Below are positions 10,430 through 19,934 of a stretch of 64,000 bases of DNA, one piece after another. Under the pieces are notes generated by a model. It was given only the letters and a program-made list of their open reading frames with translations. It made no database searches and was not told the origin of the DNA. Numbering within the stretch: position 1 is the stretch's first letter; each line of letters starts with the position of its first letter. Made by a program: the position numbers and the translations under genes. The stretch lies in NCBI RefSeq assembly GCF_029222905.1, contig NZ_JARHUE010000002.1:367258-431257 (forward strand), written 5' to 3'. The DNA comes from Neptuniibacter sp. CAU 1671 (GTDB taxonomy: Bacteria; Pseudomonadota; Gammaproteobacteria; Pseudomonadales; Balneatricaceae).

Positions 10430-11647
10430 ATGGCAGTAGGGCCAGATACACTTCCAACTTTGCACCCGGTTTCTGGTTTTAAACTGGGTACGGCGTCAGC
10501 AGGTATTAAGAAGCCAGGCCGTAAAGACATTGTTGTGATGGAGATTGCTGAGGGCTCCTCCGTCGCAGGCGTATTCACAACGAATGCCTTTTGTGCTGCG
10601 CCGGTGACGCTTAGCAAGAAACATCTTGCCGTAGCTCCAAGTCGTTACCTGTTGGTGAATACCGGTAATGCTAATGCTGGTACAGGTGCACAGGGCATGG
10701 TGGATGCTCAGGCCAGCTGTCAGGCGCTGGCTGATTTGACCGGATTGGCTGCTGAAAATATTTTGCCGTTCTCCACGGGTGTTATTGGTGAGAAGCTGCC
10801 AGTAGAGAAAGTGATCTCGGCGCTGCCTGCCGCTTTGTCGGCTTTAGATGAGAACGGTTGGGAATTGGCTGCGTCAGGTATTATGACGACTGATACGCGC
10901 CCCAAGGCAGCCTCTGTACAGTTTGATTGGCAGGGTACTACTGTGACACTGACCGGCATCAGTAAAGGGGCCGGGATGATCAAGCCCAATATGGCCACCA
11001 TGCTGGGTTATGCAGCCACAGATGCAGCTGTAGAAGCGCCTCTATTGCAGGCATTGTTACGTGAAAGCGCTGACAAGAGCTTTAACCGCATTACCATCGA
11101 CAGCGACACCTCGACCAACGATTCCTGCATCCTGGTTGCAACAGGCGCTTCGGGTGTTCAGGTCAGTGAAGGTAATCCTGAGCTGCTGAATCTTTTCAAA
11201 TCAGCGCTGCAAAAGCTGATGTTGCAGCTGGCGCATGCGATTGTGCGTGACGGCGAAGGTGCAACCAAATTTGTCACCGTCCAGGTAGAAGCTGCTGGTT
11301 CTCAGGAAGAAGCATTGGATACAGCCTATGCTGTCGCTCATTCACCGCTGGTAAAAACTGCGCTGTTTGCATCAGACCCAAACTGGGGTCGAATTCTTGC
11401 TGTTGTGGGGCGTGTGGGTCTTAAATCACTGGCGGTCGATCAGCTGCAGATATACCTGAATGAGGTCTGTATTGTTCGCGACGGTGGTCGTGCGGCGGAT
11501 TACACTGAAGCGGCAGGTCAGGCTGTCATGAATCAGGAAGAGATCACCATCCGGATCGTGCTCAATCGGGGTGAAATAAGTGAAACGGTTTGGACCACAG
11601 ACCTTTCGCATGATTACGTGACCATCAATGCTGACTACCGAAGCTGA
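10430..11647 (+). CDS. argJ: ArgJ, glutamate N-acetyltransferase / amino-acid acetyltransferase
   Basis: Enzyme of the cyclic arginine pathway that moves acetyl from N-acetylornithine to glutamate and may also use acetyl-CoA. At 405 aa it is typical. Seen: the self-cleavage site KGAGMIKPNMATMLGY with the catalytic Thr at about residue 190, ITIDSDTSTNDSC, and DPNWGRILAVVGR. The precursor is expected to split at Ala-Thr into alpha and beta chains. AGAGG sits 9 bases before the ATG. It is followed after 17 bases by the Nudix/ThiE-like gene. Confidence 0.97.
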   Translation: MAVGPDTLPTLHPVSGFKLGTASAGIKKPGRKDIVVMEIAEGSSVAGVFTTNAFCAAPVTLSKKHLAVAPSRYLLVNTGNANAGTGAQGMVDAQASCQALADLTGLAAENILPFSTGVIGEKLPVEKVISALPAALSALDENGWELAASGIMTTDTRPKAASVQFDWQGTTVTLTGISKGAGMIKPNMATMLGYAATDAAVEAPLLQALLRESADKSFNRITIDSDTSTNDSCILVATGASGVQVSEGNPELLNLFKSALQKLMLQLAHAIVRDGEGATKFVTVQVEAAGSQEEALDTAYAVAHSPLVKTALFASDPNWGRILAVVGRVGLKSLAVDQLQIYLNEVCIVRDGGRAADYTEAAGQAVMNQEEITIRIVLNRGEISETVWTTDLSHDYVTINADYRS

Positions 11648-11664
11648 CAGATTGGGGTAGTGGC

Positions 11665-12591
11665 GTGAAGCAGATCCATGTAGCGGCAGCCGTCATTAAA
11701 AACGCGCAAGGAGAGATTTTGCTGGCGCTGCGTCCAAATGACAAACATCAGGGTGGGCTGTGGGAGTTTCCCGGAGGGAAAGTAGAGCAGGGTGAAACGG
11801 TTCAAGAAGCACTGAAGCGCGAGCTGCAGGAAGAGGTAGGGATTCAGGTCACCAAATGCCGTCCTCTGATTCAAATCTCCCACCGCTACCCTGATAAAGC
11901 CGTACTGCTTGACGTTTTTTTGGTGTCTGAATTTGAGGGTCAGGCTGAGGGTTGTGAAGGGCAAGCCATCTGTTGGACAACGGCGGATGGTTTGTCTGAT
12001 TTTTCCTTCCCTGCCGCAAATCAGCCTATTGTTGATGCATGCCAGTTACCGGAATCAATCCTTATTACTGGTGAGTTTGAATCTCCTCAAGCCTGTATAG
12101 AGCGTGTCATGCTTGGGCTATCCAGAGGTGCTCAGTCTGTGATGTTGCGTAGTCAGCATCCAGCTAAACTGGAGATTGCAGCAGAGCTTAAGACGTTGTG
12201 TGAGTCGCATGACAAGCTTTTTATCCTCAACGGAACCCCTGAAGAAGCAGCTGCCTTGAAGGTGGATGCACTGCATTTAAGTTCACATCAACTGGATCAG
12301 CTCGCTGACCGGAATGCATTTGCGGGAAAGTGGCTCAGTGCGTCGTGCCATACGCCCGAAGAGCTGGAAGTAGCCGTTGCCAAAGGCCTAGACTTTGTCA
12401 CCCTTTCACCCGTATCAGCAACTCAATCTCACCCGAATGCAGCGCCACTAGGCTGGGCCTGTTTTAGTGACTGGGTGCTATCTGTACCAATGCCTGTTTA
12501 TGCGCTGGGTGGTATGAACCATGCTGATATATCAACGGCCTTTGCGCATGGTGCTCAGGGGATTGCTGCCATCAGTGCTTGGTGGGACTGA
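11665..12591 (+). CDS. Nudix (MutT-like) hydrolase fused to a thiamine-phosphate-synthase-like domain
   Basis: 308 aa with a GTG start; no in-frame ATG lies nearby. Residues 1-130 are a MutT-type Nudix domain with the complete Nudix box (GX5EX7REUXEEXGU, residues 38-60), expected to clean up 8-oxo-dGTP. Residues 135-308 resemble a ThiE/TenI TIM barrel ([47 protein letters not shown]). The same fusion is known in pseudomonads; what the barrel does there is unclear. Its 3' end overlaps the convergent yacG by 20 bases. Confidence 0.88.
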   Translation: MKQIHVAAAVIKNAQGEILLALRPNDKHQGGLWEFPGGKVEQGETVQEALKRELQEEVGIQVTKCRPLIQISHRYPDKAVLLDVFLVSEFEGQAEGCEGQAICWTTADGLSDFSFPAANQPIVDACQLPESILITGEFESPQACIERVMLGLSRGAQSVMLRSQHPAKLEIAAELKTLCESHDKLFILNGTPEEAAALKVDALHLSSHQLDQLADRNAFAGKWLSASCHTPEELEVAVAKGLDFVTLSPVSATQSHPNAAPLGWACFSDWVLSVPMPVYALGGMNHADISTAFAHGAQGIAAISAWWD

Positions 12592-12793
12592 TTCCGGTTT
12601 CATCAAAATCATCAGCTTCAGAGCTGCTCAGGTCGCTGTTGCCAGCAGCGGGTATCTGATACTCCTCGTTTGCCCACGCACCCAGATCAATGAGCTTACA
12701 ACGTTCGCTACAGAAGGGGCGGAAGGGGTTATCTGTAGTCCAAGCTGATTTTTTGCCGCAGGTTGGACAGTCAACGTAGGGAGTGTTACTCAT
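12572..12793 (-). CDS. yacG: YacG, zinc-binding DNA gyrase inhibitor
   Basis: 73-residue zinc-ribbon protein that binds GyrB in E. coli and inhibits gyrase. Seen: CPTCGK near residue 9 and [20 protein letters not shown], giving the four zinc cysteines. It has an acidic, Ser-rich tail. Its start overlaps the coaE stop by 8 bases and it is the last gene of pilB-pilC-pilD-coaE-yacG, a widely conserved order. Its 3' end overlaps the convergent Nudix gene. Confidence 0.95.
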   Translation of the reverse strand: MSNTPYVDCPTCGKKSAWTTDNPFRPFCSERCKLIDLGAWANEEYQIPAAGNSDLSSSEADDFDETGISPTKH

Positions 12794-13406
12794 TTTCGTT
12801 CCGGGCAGAAAGTTCGCGGTTTAGGGTTGTCATTAAACGTGTAACTTCAGTCTCAAGCTGTTGCAGGTCGCCTGAGTTGTCAATGATAAAGTCGGCTTTA
12901 GCACATCGTGTAGAGCGGGGAAGCTGGGCTTGCATAATCGCTTCAATCTGCTCAGGCGTATTGTTGTCTCGCTGCTGAGTTCTTTCAACTTGTAACGCTT
13001 CCGGTACATCGACAACAACGATGTAGTCCACCAGAGTGTGTTGATCTGTTTCCAGAAGCAAAGGCGAACTGAGTATATGGAAACTGTTTGTAGGCTGGGA
13101 GAGAAGATTGAGGATCCTCTCCCGAATCAATGGATGAAGCACTGATTCCAGCCATGCACGTTCTTCCGGGTGCTTAAAAATAATCTGTCTTAGCGCTGCT
13201 CTGTTGAGTGATTGATCTGGTAAAAGAATATCATTACCAAAATGTTGGGCTACTGCATCCAGCCCATCGGTACCGGGTGCGACCACTTCTCGTGCGACAA
13301 TGTCCGCATCGACTATAGAGATGCCTTTAGCCCGTAGAGCGTCAGAAAGGGCTGTTTTACCGCTGCCAATTCCTCCGGTCAGCCCAACAGTGAACGGTTT
13401 TTTCAT
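12786..13406 (-). CDS. coaE: CoaE, dephospho-CoA kinase
   Basis: Last enzyme of coenzyme A synthesis, phosphorylating dephospho-CoA. The start is set at the ATG beginning [18 protein letters not shown]; the longer frame reads back into pilD. This gives 206 aa, the family size. Seen: P-loop GGIGSGKT (about 10-17), [17 protein letters not shown], and QRDNNTPEQ. It starts two bases after the pilD stop and overlaps yacG. Confidence 0.97.
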   Translation of the reverse strand: MKKPFTVGLTGGIGSGKTALSDALRAKGISIVDADIVAREVVAPGTDGLDAVAQHFGNDILLPDQSLNRAALRQIIFKHPEERAWLESVLHPLIRERILNLLSQPTNSFHILSSPLLLETDQHTLVDYIVVVDVPEALQVERTQQRDNNTPEQIEAIMQAQLPRSTRCAKADFIIDNSGDLQQLETEVTRLMTTLNRELSARNENE

Positions 13407-13408
13407 GT

Positions 13409-14251
13409 TCAGAAGCCAGCAAACTGTAGGTAGTGACCGGTGATGATGTCGCCCCAAAGTAAAGCGATCCAGCCAGCTACCGCTAGATAAGGTCCAAATG
13501 GCAGTGGTTGCTGATGGTCATGTTTTTTAAACAACATCATCGCTATACCAAATACCGCTCCTACCAGAGAACTGAGCAGGATAATTAATGGTAATTGGGC
13601 AGCACCTGCCCAGGCACCCAAGGCGGCAAGCAGTTTAAAGTCCCCATAGCCCATGCCTTCTTTACCCGTGAGTAGTTTGAAGGCCCAATACACCGACCAA
13701 AGAGACAGATATCCAACCACTGCACCCCAGACAGCATTTTCCAGAGAGGTAAAAAGCCCCTGAGTGTTTACCAGTAAGCCCAACCACAACAGAGGCAGTG
13801 TAAGGTTGTCAGGTAACAGCTGATGGTCAATATCAATAAAGATTAGACAGAGCAGAATCCAGCTGAATCCAATCAAGGCCGCAGTGTGCCAGGTAGGTCC
13901 AAAATGATAGAAAAGACCGCAGCCGATTAGTGCGGTTGCAGTTTCAATTGCGGGATAACGTAGCGAAATTTTTGTTTTACAACTGCTACATTTACCTCCT
14001 AAAAACAGGTAACTGAATACAGGGATATTCTCGAACCAGCGAATCTGATGATTGCAAACAGGGCATCTGGAAGCTGGCGTTGCCAGATTGAAGGTGTGAC
14101 CGGGGTCCGTATCGGTGCGAATGGACTCCCATTCACGCTCCAGCATGATAGGTATTCTGTGGATGACTACATTCAGAAAACTGCCAACAGATAAAGAAAG
14201 AATGGCTACTGCGCCAAGCAGCAGCCAAAAGGTCATAGGTTCATGAAGCAT
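13409..14251 (-). CDS. pilD: PilD, prepilin peptidase / N-methyltransferase
   Basis: Polytopic inner-membrane aspartic protease that cleaves the leader of type IV prepilins and pseudopilins and N-methylates the new N-terminus. At 280 aa it is typical. Seen: the cytoplasmic zinc domain with CPVC (63-66) and CSSC (88-91), the aspartates in FIDIDHQLLPD (about 138-148), and GYGDFKLLAALGAW (201-214), plus about seven further hydrophobic helices. It lies three bases after pilC. PilA in this window is an obvious substrate. Confidence 0.97.
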   Translation of the reverse strand: MLHEPMTFWLLLGAVAILSLSVGSFLNVVIHRIPIMLEREWESIRTDTDPGHTFNLATPASRCPVCNHQIRWFENIPVFSYLFLGGKCSSCKTKISLRYPAIETATALIGCGLFYHFGPTWHTAALIGFSWILLCLIFIDIDHQLLPDNLTLPLLWLGLLVNTQGLFTSLENAVWGAVVGYLSLWSVYWAFKLLTGKEGMGYGDFKLLAALGAWAGAAQLPLIILLSSLVGAVFGIAMMLFKKHDHQQPLPFGPYLAVAGWIALLWGDIITGHYLQFAGF

Positions 14252-14254
14252 GTA

Positions 14255-15481
14255 TTAGCCGACCACGTTACCCAGCTGGAAGATTGGCAGGTACATGGCG
14301 ATAACAAGGCCACCCACCAAAACGCCCAAAACAGAGATGATCAGTGGTTCGATCAGCGCAGACATATTGTCCACGGCATCATCCACCAGTCCTTCATAGT
14401 AGTCAGCGACTTTTGACAGCATCTGCTCAAGTGAACCAGCCTCTTCACCGATAGCAATCATCTGGCTGGCCATATTAGGAAATAGGCCAGTAACAATAAT
14501 TGCATCTTTTAGTGACTGGCCTGTCGATACGGAGTTTCTGATTTGTAGAATGGCTTCTCTGTAAACAACATTGCCGGATGCTCCAGCAGAGGACTCTAGA
14601 GCATCAACTAATGGGACCCCAGCAGCAAAGGTTGTCTCTAAAGTTCTGGAGAAGCGTGCAATCGCGGCATTGTGTAAAATGCCACCAATAATTGGAATTT
14701 TTAAAACGAATCTATCGACACTATCTCTAAATTTCTGTGATGTTCTCTTGGCTCTGTTAAAGGCATAAATGATCGCAACCACAATCCCTAGCCCTATAAA
14801 CCACCACTTTTGAGCATATTCTGATAGGTTTATCACAAACCGTGTAAAAGCAGGTAAGTCAGCGCCGAAAGCAGAAAATGTGACCTCAAATTGAGGTACA
14901 ACTTTAATCAACAATAGGGCAGCAACAACGATACCGACCGCTACTACAGCAGCAGGGTAGGTCATAGCTTTTTTAATTTTGGCTTTTAAGGCTTCGACTT
15001 TTTCTTTATAGGTAGCTATGCGATCAAGCATCTGTTCCAAAGAGCCTGATTGTTCACCGGCATGCACCAAAGTACAGTATAAATCGTCAAAGTGTAGTGG
15101 GTGCTTTGCTAATGCGGCTGAAAGATCCAAACCGCCATTCACGTCGTTGCGAATGGCCATAATCATTTCTTTTAACTGATCCTTCTCAACACCATCAGAT
15201 GTGATTTCCAGTGCCTGCACCAAAGGCACACCAGATTTCATCATAGTGGCCATTTGCCGTGAAAAAAATGCGATGTCGACAGGTTTGATTGAACGCGCTT
15301 TTTTATCAAACAGAGGAATTGAAAGCTCACGATTGATACGTTTTGGTACGATCCCTTGCTTACGTAGCTGAGTTTTAACCTCAGAAGGACTGGCTGCTTT
15401 TATTTTTCCTTTGCAGCTGTTGCCGTTTTTATCTTTACCCTGCCAGGCAAAAGATGCCATTTTCTTCTGTGCTTGTGCCAT
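14255..15481 (-). CDS. pilC: PilC, type IV pilus inner-membrane platform protein
   Basis: Platform protein of the pilus assembly machine, working with the PilB ATPase. 408 aa with two repeated T2SF/GspF cytoplasmic domains (about 70-195 and 270-395), each followed by membrane helices. Seen: FSRQMATMMKSGVPLVQAL and, in the second repeat, FSRTLETTFAAGVPLVDAL, plus GEQSGSLEQML and GEEAGSLEQML. Located 16 bases after pilB. Confidence 0.97.
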   Translation of the reverse strand: MAQAQKKMASFAWQGKDKNGNSCKGKIKAASPSEVKTQLRKQGIVPKRINRELSIPLFDKKARSIKPVDIAFFSRQMATMMKSGVPLVQALEITSDGVEKDQLKEMIMAIRNDVNGGLDLSAALAKHPLHFDDLYCTLVHAGEQSGSLEQMLDRIATYKEKVEALKAKIKKAMTYPAAVVAVGIVVAALLLIKVVPQFEVTFSAFGADLPAFTRFVINLSEYAQKWWFIGLGIVVAIIYAFNRAKRTSQKFRDSVDRFVLKIPIIGGILHNAAIARFSRTLETTFAAGVPLVDALESSAGASGNVVYREAILQIRNSVSTGQSLKDAIIVTGLFPNMASQMIAIGEEAGSLEQMLSKVADYYEGLVDDAVDNMSALIEPLIISVLGVLVGGLVIAMYLPIFQLGNVVG

Positions 15482-15497
15482 CGTCGCTTACCTGCGC

Positions 15498-17207
15498 TTA
15501 GGTTTTGATAACGCGGTTGAGTTCTTCCAGGCTGGTGAGCCCGTCCATGACCTTTTTAAGGCCTGATTGCCTTAGGGATTTGAACCCTTCAGTCTCAGCT
15601 ACTTTTTTGATGTCGATAGAGTTACCGTTGTTCATAATGACTTCAGCAATATCGCCTGACATACGTAACATCTCGTAGATACCTACACGCCCCTTGAAGC
15701 CTTTATGGCATTTACTGCAACCATCAGTATTCGGTTCATAGAGTTGCAGCCCCTTTAGGTTTTCCTTTGAAAAGCCTTCTTCCATAAGTGTTGCTTCAGG
15801 AAGCGAGAGGGGTTTTCTACAGGACTGGCAGAGACGTCGGGCCAGTCGCTGGGCAATGATAAGGCTGACTGAAGTGGCTATATTAAAAGCGGGTACGCCC
15901 ATATTGCGTAAGCGTGTCAGTGTTTCTGGCGCGCTGTTGGTATGGAGCGTGGATAGTACCATGTGACCCGTTTGAGCTGCCTTAATGGCAATTTCTGCTG
16001 TTTCCAGATCACGAATCTCACCCACCATGACCACATCAGGGTCCTGACGTAGGAAGGCGCGCAAGGCTTCAGCAAAGGTGAGACCAATTTTCGGATTCAC
16101 ATGAACCTGGTTTATGCCTTCCAGATTGATTTCAACCGGGTCTTCAGCGGTAGAGATATTCCTCTCTTCAGTGTTCAGTATATTCAGACCAGTGTACAAA
16201 CTAACTGTTTTACCGCTACCTGTAGGGCCGGTAACAAGAATCATGCCCTGAGGTTGTTCGAGTGTTTTGAGATACAGCGCTTTCTGTTCCGGTTCAAAGC
16301 CAAGAGCTTCAACCCCCATTTTGGCACTGCCCGGGTCCAGAATACGCAGTACAATTTTTTCACCCCAGAGTGTGGGCAGCGTGTTGACACGGAAGTCTAT
16401 GGCTTTGTTCTTGGATATCTTCATCTTGATACGCCCGTCCTGTGGCAGGCGGCGCTCAGATATATCCATTTTTGACATAACTTTTATGCGTGCAGAAAGT
16501 CGCGACGCGAGATTCGATGGTGGTTTCGCGATCTCCTGTAGAATCCCATCTATACGGCTTCGAATTCGGTAACTGCGTTCGTAGGGTTCAAAGTGGATGT
16601 CGGATGCGCCATTTTTAATAGAGTCGAGCAGCACTTTGTTAACAAATCGAACGATGGGAGCATCGTCAGTGCCTGGATTACCTTCATCCTCATCCTGAGA
16701 AGCTTCAGTATCCTCAAGCTCAAGATTGTCCAGATCACTGTCTTCGAGACCTTCCAGCGATTTGTCTTGAGTGTCAAGAAATGCATCAATTGTTCTGAGT
16801 AATTTGTCCTGTTCAACAATAACGGCTTCGGTAGACAGGCCGCACTGAAATTTAAACTCATCCAGTGCCTGAATGTTGGTGGGGTCTGAGATGGCGACAA
16901 ATAGTTTATTGTCCCTGCGTTTCAGGGGAAGTGCGCTATGTTTGCTGATCAGCGAGTCTTTAATTAGCCCCTGAGGAAGCGAATTCAGATCATACGCATC
17001 AATATCCAGCAGGGGGATGCCAAACTCCTCCGCAGCTGCCGCGGCGGCACGGTAGCCACTGACAAGCCCTTGTTGAGTGATATAGCCTATAAAAGACTGA
17101 TTGTTGTCTCGAGCCTGTTTTACAGCATCAGAAGCGACTTCAGCAGAAAAAACACCGTCATTGACCAAACGCTTGGCCAGTCCGGTTAAGGGTTGGCTGG
17201 GTTGCAC
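15498..17207 (-). CDS. pilB: PilB, type IV pilus assembly ATPase
   Basis: GspE-family hexameric ATPase that powers pilus extension. 569 aa. Seen: N-terminal MshEN-like domain (about 10-140), an acidic linker, DIHFEPYE, Walker A GPTGSGKT (327-334), EDPVEINLEGINQ, Walker B MVGEIRDLETAEIA, STLHTNSAPETLTRL, and the C-terminal zinc motif CQSC...CSKC. It is the first gene of the minus-strand pil-coaE-yacG operon and diverges from pilA. Confidence 0.98.
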   Translation of the reverse strand: MQPSQPLTGLAKRLVNDGVFSAEVASDAVKQARDNNQSFIGYITQQGLVSGYRAAAAAAEEFGIPLLDIDAYDLNSLPQGLIKDSLISKHSALPLKRRDNKLFVAISDPTNIQALDEFKFQCGLSTEAVIVEQDKLLRTIDAFLDTQDKSLEGLEDSDLDNLELEDTEASQDEDEGNPGTDDAPIVRFVNKVLLDSIKNGASDIHFEPYERSYRIRSRIDGILQEIAKPPSNLASRLSARIKVMSKMDISERRLPQDGRIKMKISKNKAIDFRVNTLPTLWGEKIVLRILDPGSAKMGVEALGFEPEQKALYLKTLEQPQGMILVTGPTGSGKTVSLYTGLNILNTEERNISTAEDPVEINLEGINQVHVNPKIGLTFAEALRAFLRQDPDVVMVGEIRDLETAEIAIKAAQTGHMVLSTLHTNSAPETLTRLRNMGVPAFNIATSVSLIIAQRLARRLCQSCRKPLSLPEATLMEEGFSKENLKGLQLYEPNTDGCSKCHKGFKGRVGIYEMLRMSGDIAEVIMNNGNSIDIKKVAETEGFKSLRQSGLKKVMDGLTSLEELNRVIKT

Positions 17208-17430
17208 CGGTAGACCTCTCTCTCCATGAACGACTCTAAAATACCATTGGTACAGGCGTTTTAAAATAAGTCGGCAGCTTTTGTCATTAGTGTAGTCATC
17301 ATATAGAACTGCTCAGGAAAACGCTTGTTTCAATCTGATACTTGCTGTGTTTAAAAACTTTAAAGCAATTTTACTTATGTCTTTTCTTAACAGGCCGTTA
17401 TATTCTAAACTGGTTAAAGTGCGGTTTTCC

Positions 17431-17446
17431 TGGGGGGAGCTGTGCA
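17431..17446 (+). promoter_or_regulatory. pilA: Possible sigma54 (-24/-12) promoter for pilA
   Basis: In the 319-base pilB-pilA gap, TGG at 17431-17433 and GC at 17444-17445 have the GG-N10-GC spacing of sigma54 promoters. The -12 side reads TGTGCA, but the -24 side departs from the TGGCACG consensus (GGG in place of CAC). In pseudomonads pilA is transcribed by sigma54 with PilR. The start would be about 17457, leaving a 70-base leader. The rest of the gap shows no convincing gene. Confidence 0.35.
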
Positions 17447-17526
17447 TCTCGTAAGAGGATTACGTTGAAAAATCTGATGGAAGCTTTACACCTTGGTGTA
17501 CTTCTTTTTCGCTGGAGAACGGAAAG

Positions 17527-17958
17527 ATGAAAAACATGAAGAAAAACCACGCGGGTTTTACCCTGATTGAATTGATGATCGTCGTTGCGATCATCGGTAT
17601 TCTGGCAGCAATTGCACTGCCTGCTTATCGCGATTACACCATCAAAGCCACCATTGGTCAGTTGTCTGGTGGTTTGGGGGGCGAGAAAGTTAAAGTTGCT
17701 GAGAACTTTTCAAACGGTTCTTCCACTAGTGACAACTCTGTATGTACGACCCCGTCATCAGTTGCAAACTGCGCTAACGGTACTTTGACTGATACTGCTT
17801 CTGCAGGAACTACTGCTATTCTTGTTCAGTTGATACCAGACTTTACCTCAGCTGCAGCGGGACAAGGCCGGATTGAATGGGCTTGTTCGGTATCCGTTGC
17901 AGGAATGGGTAATACCTCTTCTGCTGAGGGTTGTACTCAGGCATTCCAAAGCCTGTAA
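17527..17958 (+). CDS. pilA: PilA, type IVa major pilin
   Basis: Precursor of the pilus fibre subunit, 143 aa. Short positively charged leader ([10 protein letters not shown]) with the PilD cleavage site Gly10-Phe11, then [20 protein letters not shown], the hydrophobic assembly helix with the conserved Glu at position 5 of the mature pilin. The globular part is rich in Ser, Thr and Gly and has two cysteine pairs, the second (WACS...GCTQ) resembling the C-terminal disulfide loop. GGAG at 17514-17517 supports the ATG at 17527; the ATG at 17536 would also work. A strong terminator follows. Confidence 0.95.
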   Translation: MKNMKKNHAGFTLIELMIVVAIIGILAAIALPAYRDYTIKATIGQLSGGLGGEKVKVAENFSNGSSTSDNSVCTTPSSVANCANGTLTDTASAGTTAILVQLIPDFTSAAAGQGRIEWACSVSVAGMGNTSSAEGCTQAFQSL

Positions 17959-17972
17959 TTTTTACGAATATC

Positions 17973-18003
17973 AAAGAGAGGCGTATTTGCCTCTCTTTTT
18001 TTT
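17973..18003 (+). terminator. Intrinsic terminator after pilA
   Basis: 10-bp stem AAAGAGAGGC (17973-17982) with GCCTCTCTTT (17989-17998), six-base loop, followed by an uninterrupted T run. Suits a highly expressed monocistronic pilin. Confidence 0.9.
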
Positions 18004-18014
18004 GTCTCAATAAT

Positions 18015-18353
18015 ATGAAAAAAAATATAATCATTCTTCTTATCGCTGCCTGTGTCGGCGTAACTTGGTATATCACTAAAACCAAACCAACCATCTCAGC
18101 TGTCACCAAAAGTCAGGTTGAAAACCTGTTGCTGGAGCGTCCAGAGTTCCCGGCGCGTCCGGTTTGGTGGAGTGATGATGCGATCCTGGCGGTGGGTATA
18201 TTGCCTGAGAATGATGCCGCCGCTGCTGCAGAGTCTGCGTGCCGTGTTCTGCGTGAACAGGGTGTTACCACGACGGCGGTTGAGATTTACGATGTACTGA
18301 AAATTCAGCAAGATCAGGATTGGGTTAAGCTGGCGGGTAATACCTGTCAGTAG
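18015..18353 (+). CDS. Small exported or membrane-anchored protein, unknown
   Basis: 112 aa from the ATG at 18015; the frame extends upstream through the pilA terminator, which makes earlier starts unlikely. The N-terminus KKNIIILLIAACVGVTWYI is either a membrane anchor or a short lipoprotein signal (IAAC, Cys at about residue 16). The rest is soluble, with two more cysteines (SACRVL and the penultimate Cys) and no motif I recognise. It begins 12 bases after the pilA terminator, so it has read-through or its own promoter. A pilus-related role would be a guess from position only. Confidence 0.6.
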   Translation: MKKNIIILLIAACVGVTWYITKTKPTISAVTKSQVENLLLERPEFPARPVWWSDDAILAVGILPENDAAAAAESACRVLREQGVTTTAVEIYDVLKIQQDQDWVKLAGNTCQ

Positions 18354-18368
18354 ATTACATTCTCGGAA

Positions 18369-18408
18369 TTTTTTGCCCAATTTGCATGCTCTGCAAGTGG
18401 GCAAAAAA
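18369..18408. terminator. Bidirectional terminator between convergent genes
   Basis: TTTTTTGCCCA and TTTGCA (18369-18386) pair with TGCAA and TGGGCAAAAAA (18392-18408), leaving one mismatch and a five-base loop. The A/T tails give a T run on both strands. It separates the small unknown gene from nadC. Confidence 0.85.
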
Positions 18409-18455
18409 GTCTCTGCAGTTGCGTTTATAAATGTGTTGAGCTTTCTCTGTAAAGC

Positions 18456-19301
18456 TTAGGCTTGAATCAGGCGCATAGACAGATCTACCGCCTCACAGTG
18501 CTTGGTCAGTGACCCGATAGAGATATAGTCCACGCCCGTTTCAGCAATGGGTAACAGGGTTGCGTCTGTAATACCGCCAGAGGCTTCGAGTTTGGCTCGT
18601 CCATTGGTCATCTGGACCGCTCGTCGCATCTCTTCTAAAGAAAAGTTATCCAACATCACGATATCGGCTCCGGCGTCTAGTGCCTGAGTGAGTTCATCTA
18701 ATGACTCAACCTCAACCTCAACCGGTTTGCCTGGTTCGTTGTGTTTGGCGGTCTGAACCGCATTGATAATGCCGCCACAGGCCATGATATGGTTTTCTTT
18801 GATCAGGAACGCGTCAAACAGGCCGATGCGGTGGTTGTAACATCCGCCACAGGTCACTGCATATTTCTGCGCTAGTCTTAGTCCCGGCAATGTTTTGCGG
18901 GTATCCAGCAGTTTTACAGTGGTGGATTTGACCTTGTCGGCGTATTTTTGACTGATGGTTGCCGTGCCGGAGAGGGTTTGCAGAATATTGAGGGCAGTAC
19001 GCTCTGCGGTGAGCAGATTGCGTGCGGAGCCTTTTGCAAGGAATAAAACCTGATCGCGTTGAACCCTGTCGCCATCATCGACCAGCCATTCCAGCTGCAT
19101 TGCAGGATCAACCTGGCGAAACACTTCATTCACCCAGTCTACACCACAGATGACCGCTTGCTGACGGCTGATAATACGGGCGGTAGCTTGAGTCTCCTCA
19201 GGAATCAGCTGCGCAGTAATGTCTCCACTCTGGATATCTTCCTGTAAAAAACGAGCAACGGCGGAAGGTATTTCAGTGAGCAAGTCTGCGCGGGTTAACA
19301 T
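18456..19301 (-). CDS. nadC: NadC, nicotinate-nucleotide pyrophosphorylase (carboxylating)
   Basis: Quinolinate phosphoribosyltransferase of de novo NAD synthesis. At 281 aa it is typical. Seen: [55 protein letters not shown], and [15 protein letters not shown] followed by [10 protein letters not shown] and LEASGGI. Divergent from ampD, the usual gammaproteobacterial neighbour. Confidence 0.98.
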   Translation of the reverse strand: MLTRADLLTEIPSAVARFLQEDIQSGDITAQLIPEETQATARIISRQQAVICGVDWVNEVFRQVDPAMQLEWLVDDGDRVQRDQVLFLAKGSARNLLTAERTALNILQTLSGTATISQKYADKVKSTTVKLLDTRKTLPGLRLAQKYAVTCGGCYNHRIGLFDAFLIKENHIMACGGIINAVQTAKHNEPGKPVEVEVESLDELTQALDAGADIVMLDNFSLEEMRRAVQMTNGRAKLEASGGITDATLLPIAETGVDYISIGSLTKHCEAVDLSMRLIQA

Positions 19302-19342
19302 GATGATTCCTGAATGATTCGGTGTAATGGGCGCTATGTTAC

Positions 19343-19348
19343 TATAAT
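19343..19348 (+). promoter_or_regulatory. Consensus -10 element upstream of ampD
   Basis: TATAAT, 33 bases before the ampD ATG in the 79-base nadC-ampD gap. No good -35 hexamer is seen at 16-18 bases. A start near 19355 would give a short leader. Confidence 0.4.
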
Positions 19349-19380
19349 CCTGCGTTCTATCTAAATGCGACGGATAAAAA

Positions 19381-19929
19381 ATGCCTGAAATCTGTAGTGA
19401 AGGTTGGCTGAAAAAGGCAGAGCGAATCTGTTCTCCTAACGCGGGTGATCGGCCGGATGAGGGCGATATCTCACTGCTTGTGATTCATAATATCAGCCTG
19501 CCGCCCGGACAGTTCGGTGGCGGTTATATCCAGCAGTTTTTCACCAATACTTTGCCCTGCGAAGCACATCCCTATTTTTCAGAGATTGGGCATCTGCAGG
19601 TATCTGCGCATCTGCTGATTGAACGCTCCGGACATATGATCCAGTTTGTGCCGTTTACTAAACGGGCCTGGCATGCCGGTGTCTCTCAGTTCGAGGGGCG
19701 TGAAAACTGCAATGATTTTTCAATTGGCATCGAATTAGAGGGCACCGATGATTCGCCTTTCACGCCTCAGCAATATGCGGCCTTGGCTGATGTCACTAAG
19801 TTATTGATGCGTTATTACCCACAGATCACCCCAGAGCGGATAGCCGGTCACTCGGATATTGCGCCCGGACGTAAAACCGACCCGGGACCAGCATTTGACT
19901 GGGCTTTATTTCGCCAGCTTCTGGGTTAG
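19381..19929 (+). CDS. ampD: AmpD, 1,6-anhydro-N-acetylmuramyl-L-alanine amidase
   Basis: Cytoplasmic zinc amidase that removes peptides from anhydro-muropeptides during wall recycling and thereby restrains AmpC-type beta-lactamase induction. At 182 aa it is typical. Seen: [17 protein letters not shown] (first zinc His), [40 protein letters not shown], and [20 protein letters not shown] with the remaining zinc ligands. Convergent with rsmE. Confidence 0.97.
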   Translation: MPEICSEGWLKKAERICSPNAGDRPDEGDISLLVIHNISLPPGQFGGGYIQQFFTNTLPCEAHPYFSEIGHLQVSAHLLIERSGHMIQFVPFTKRAWHAGVSQFEGRENCNDFSIGIELEGTDDSPFTPQQYAALADVTKLLMRYYPQITPERIAGHSDIAPGRKTDPGPAFDWALFRQLLG

Positions 19930-19934
19930 CGAAT

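Noticed and set aside
17342..17530. 62-codon frame between pilB and pilA
   Set aside because: No ribosome site; spans the candidate pilA promoter and leader and resembles no protein.
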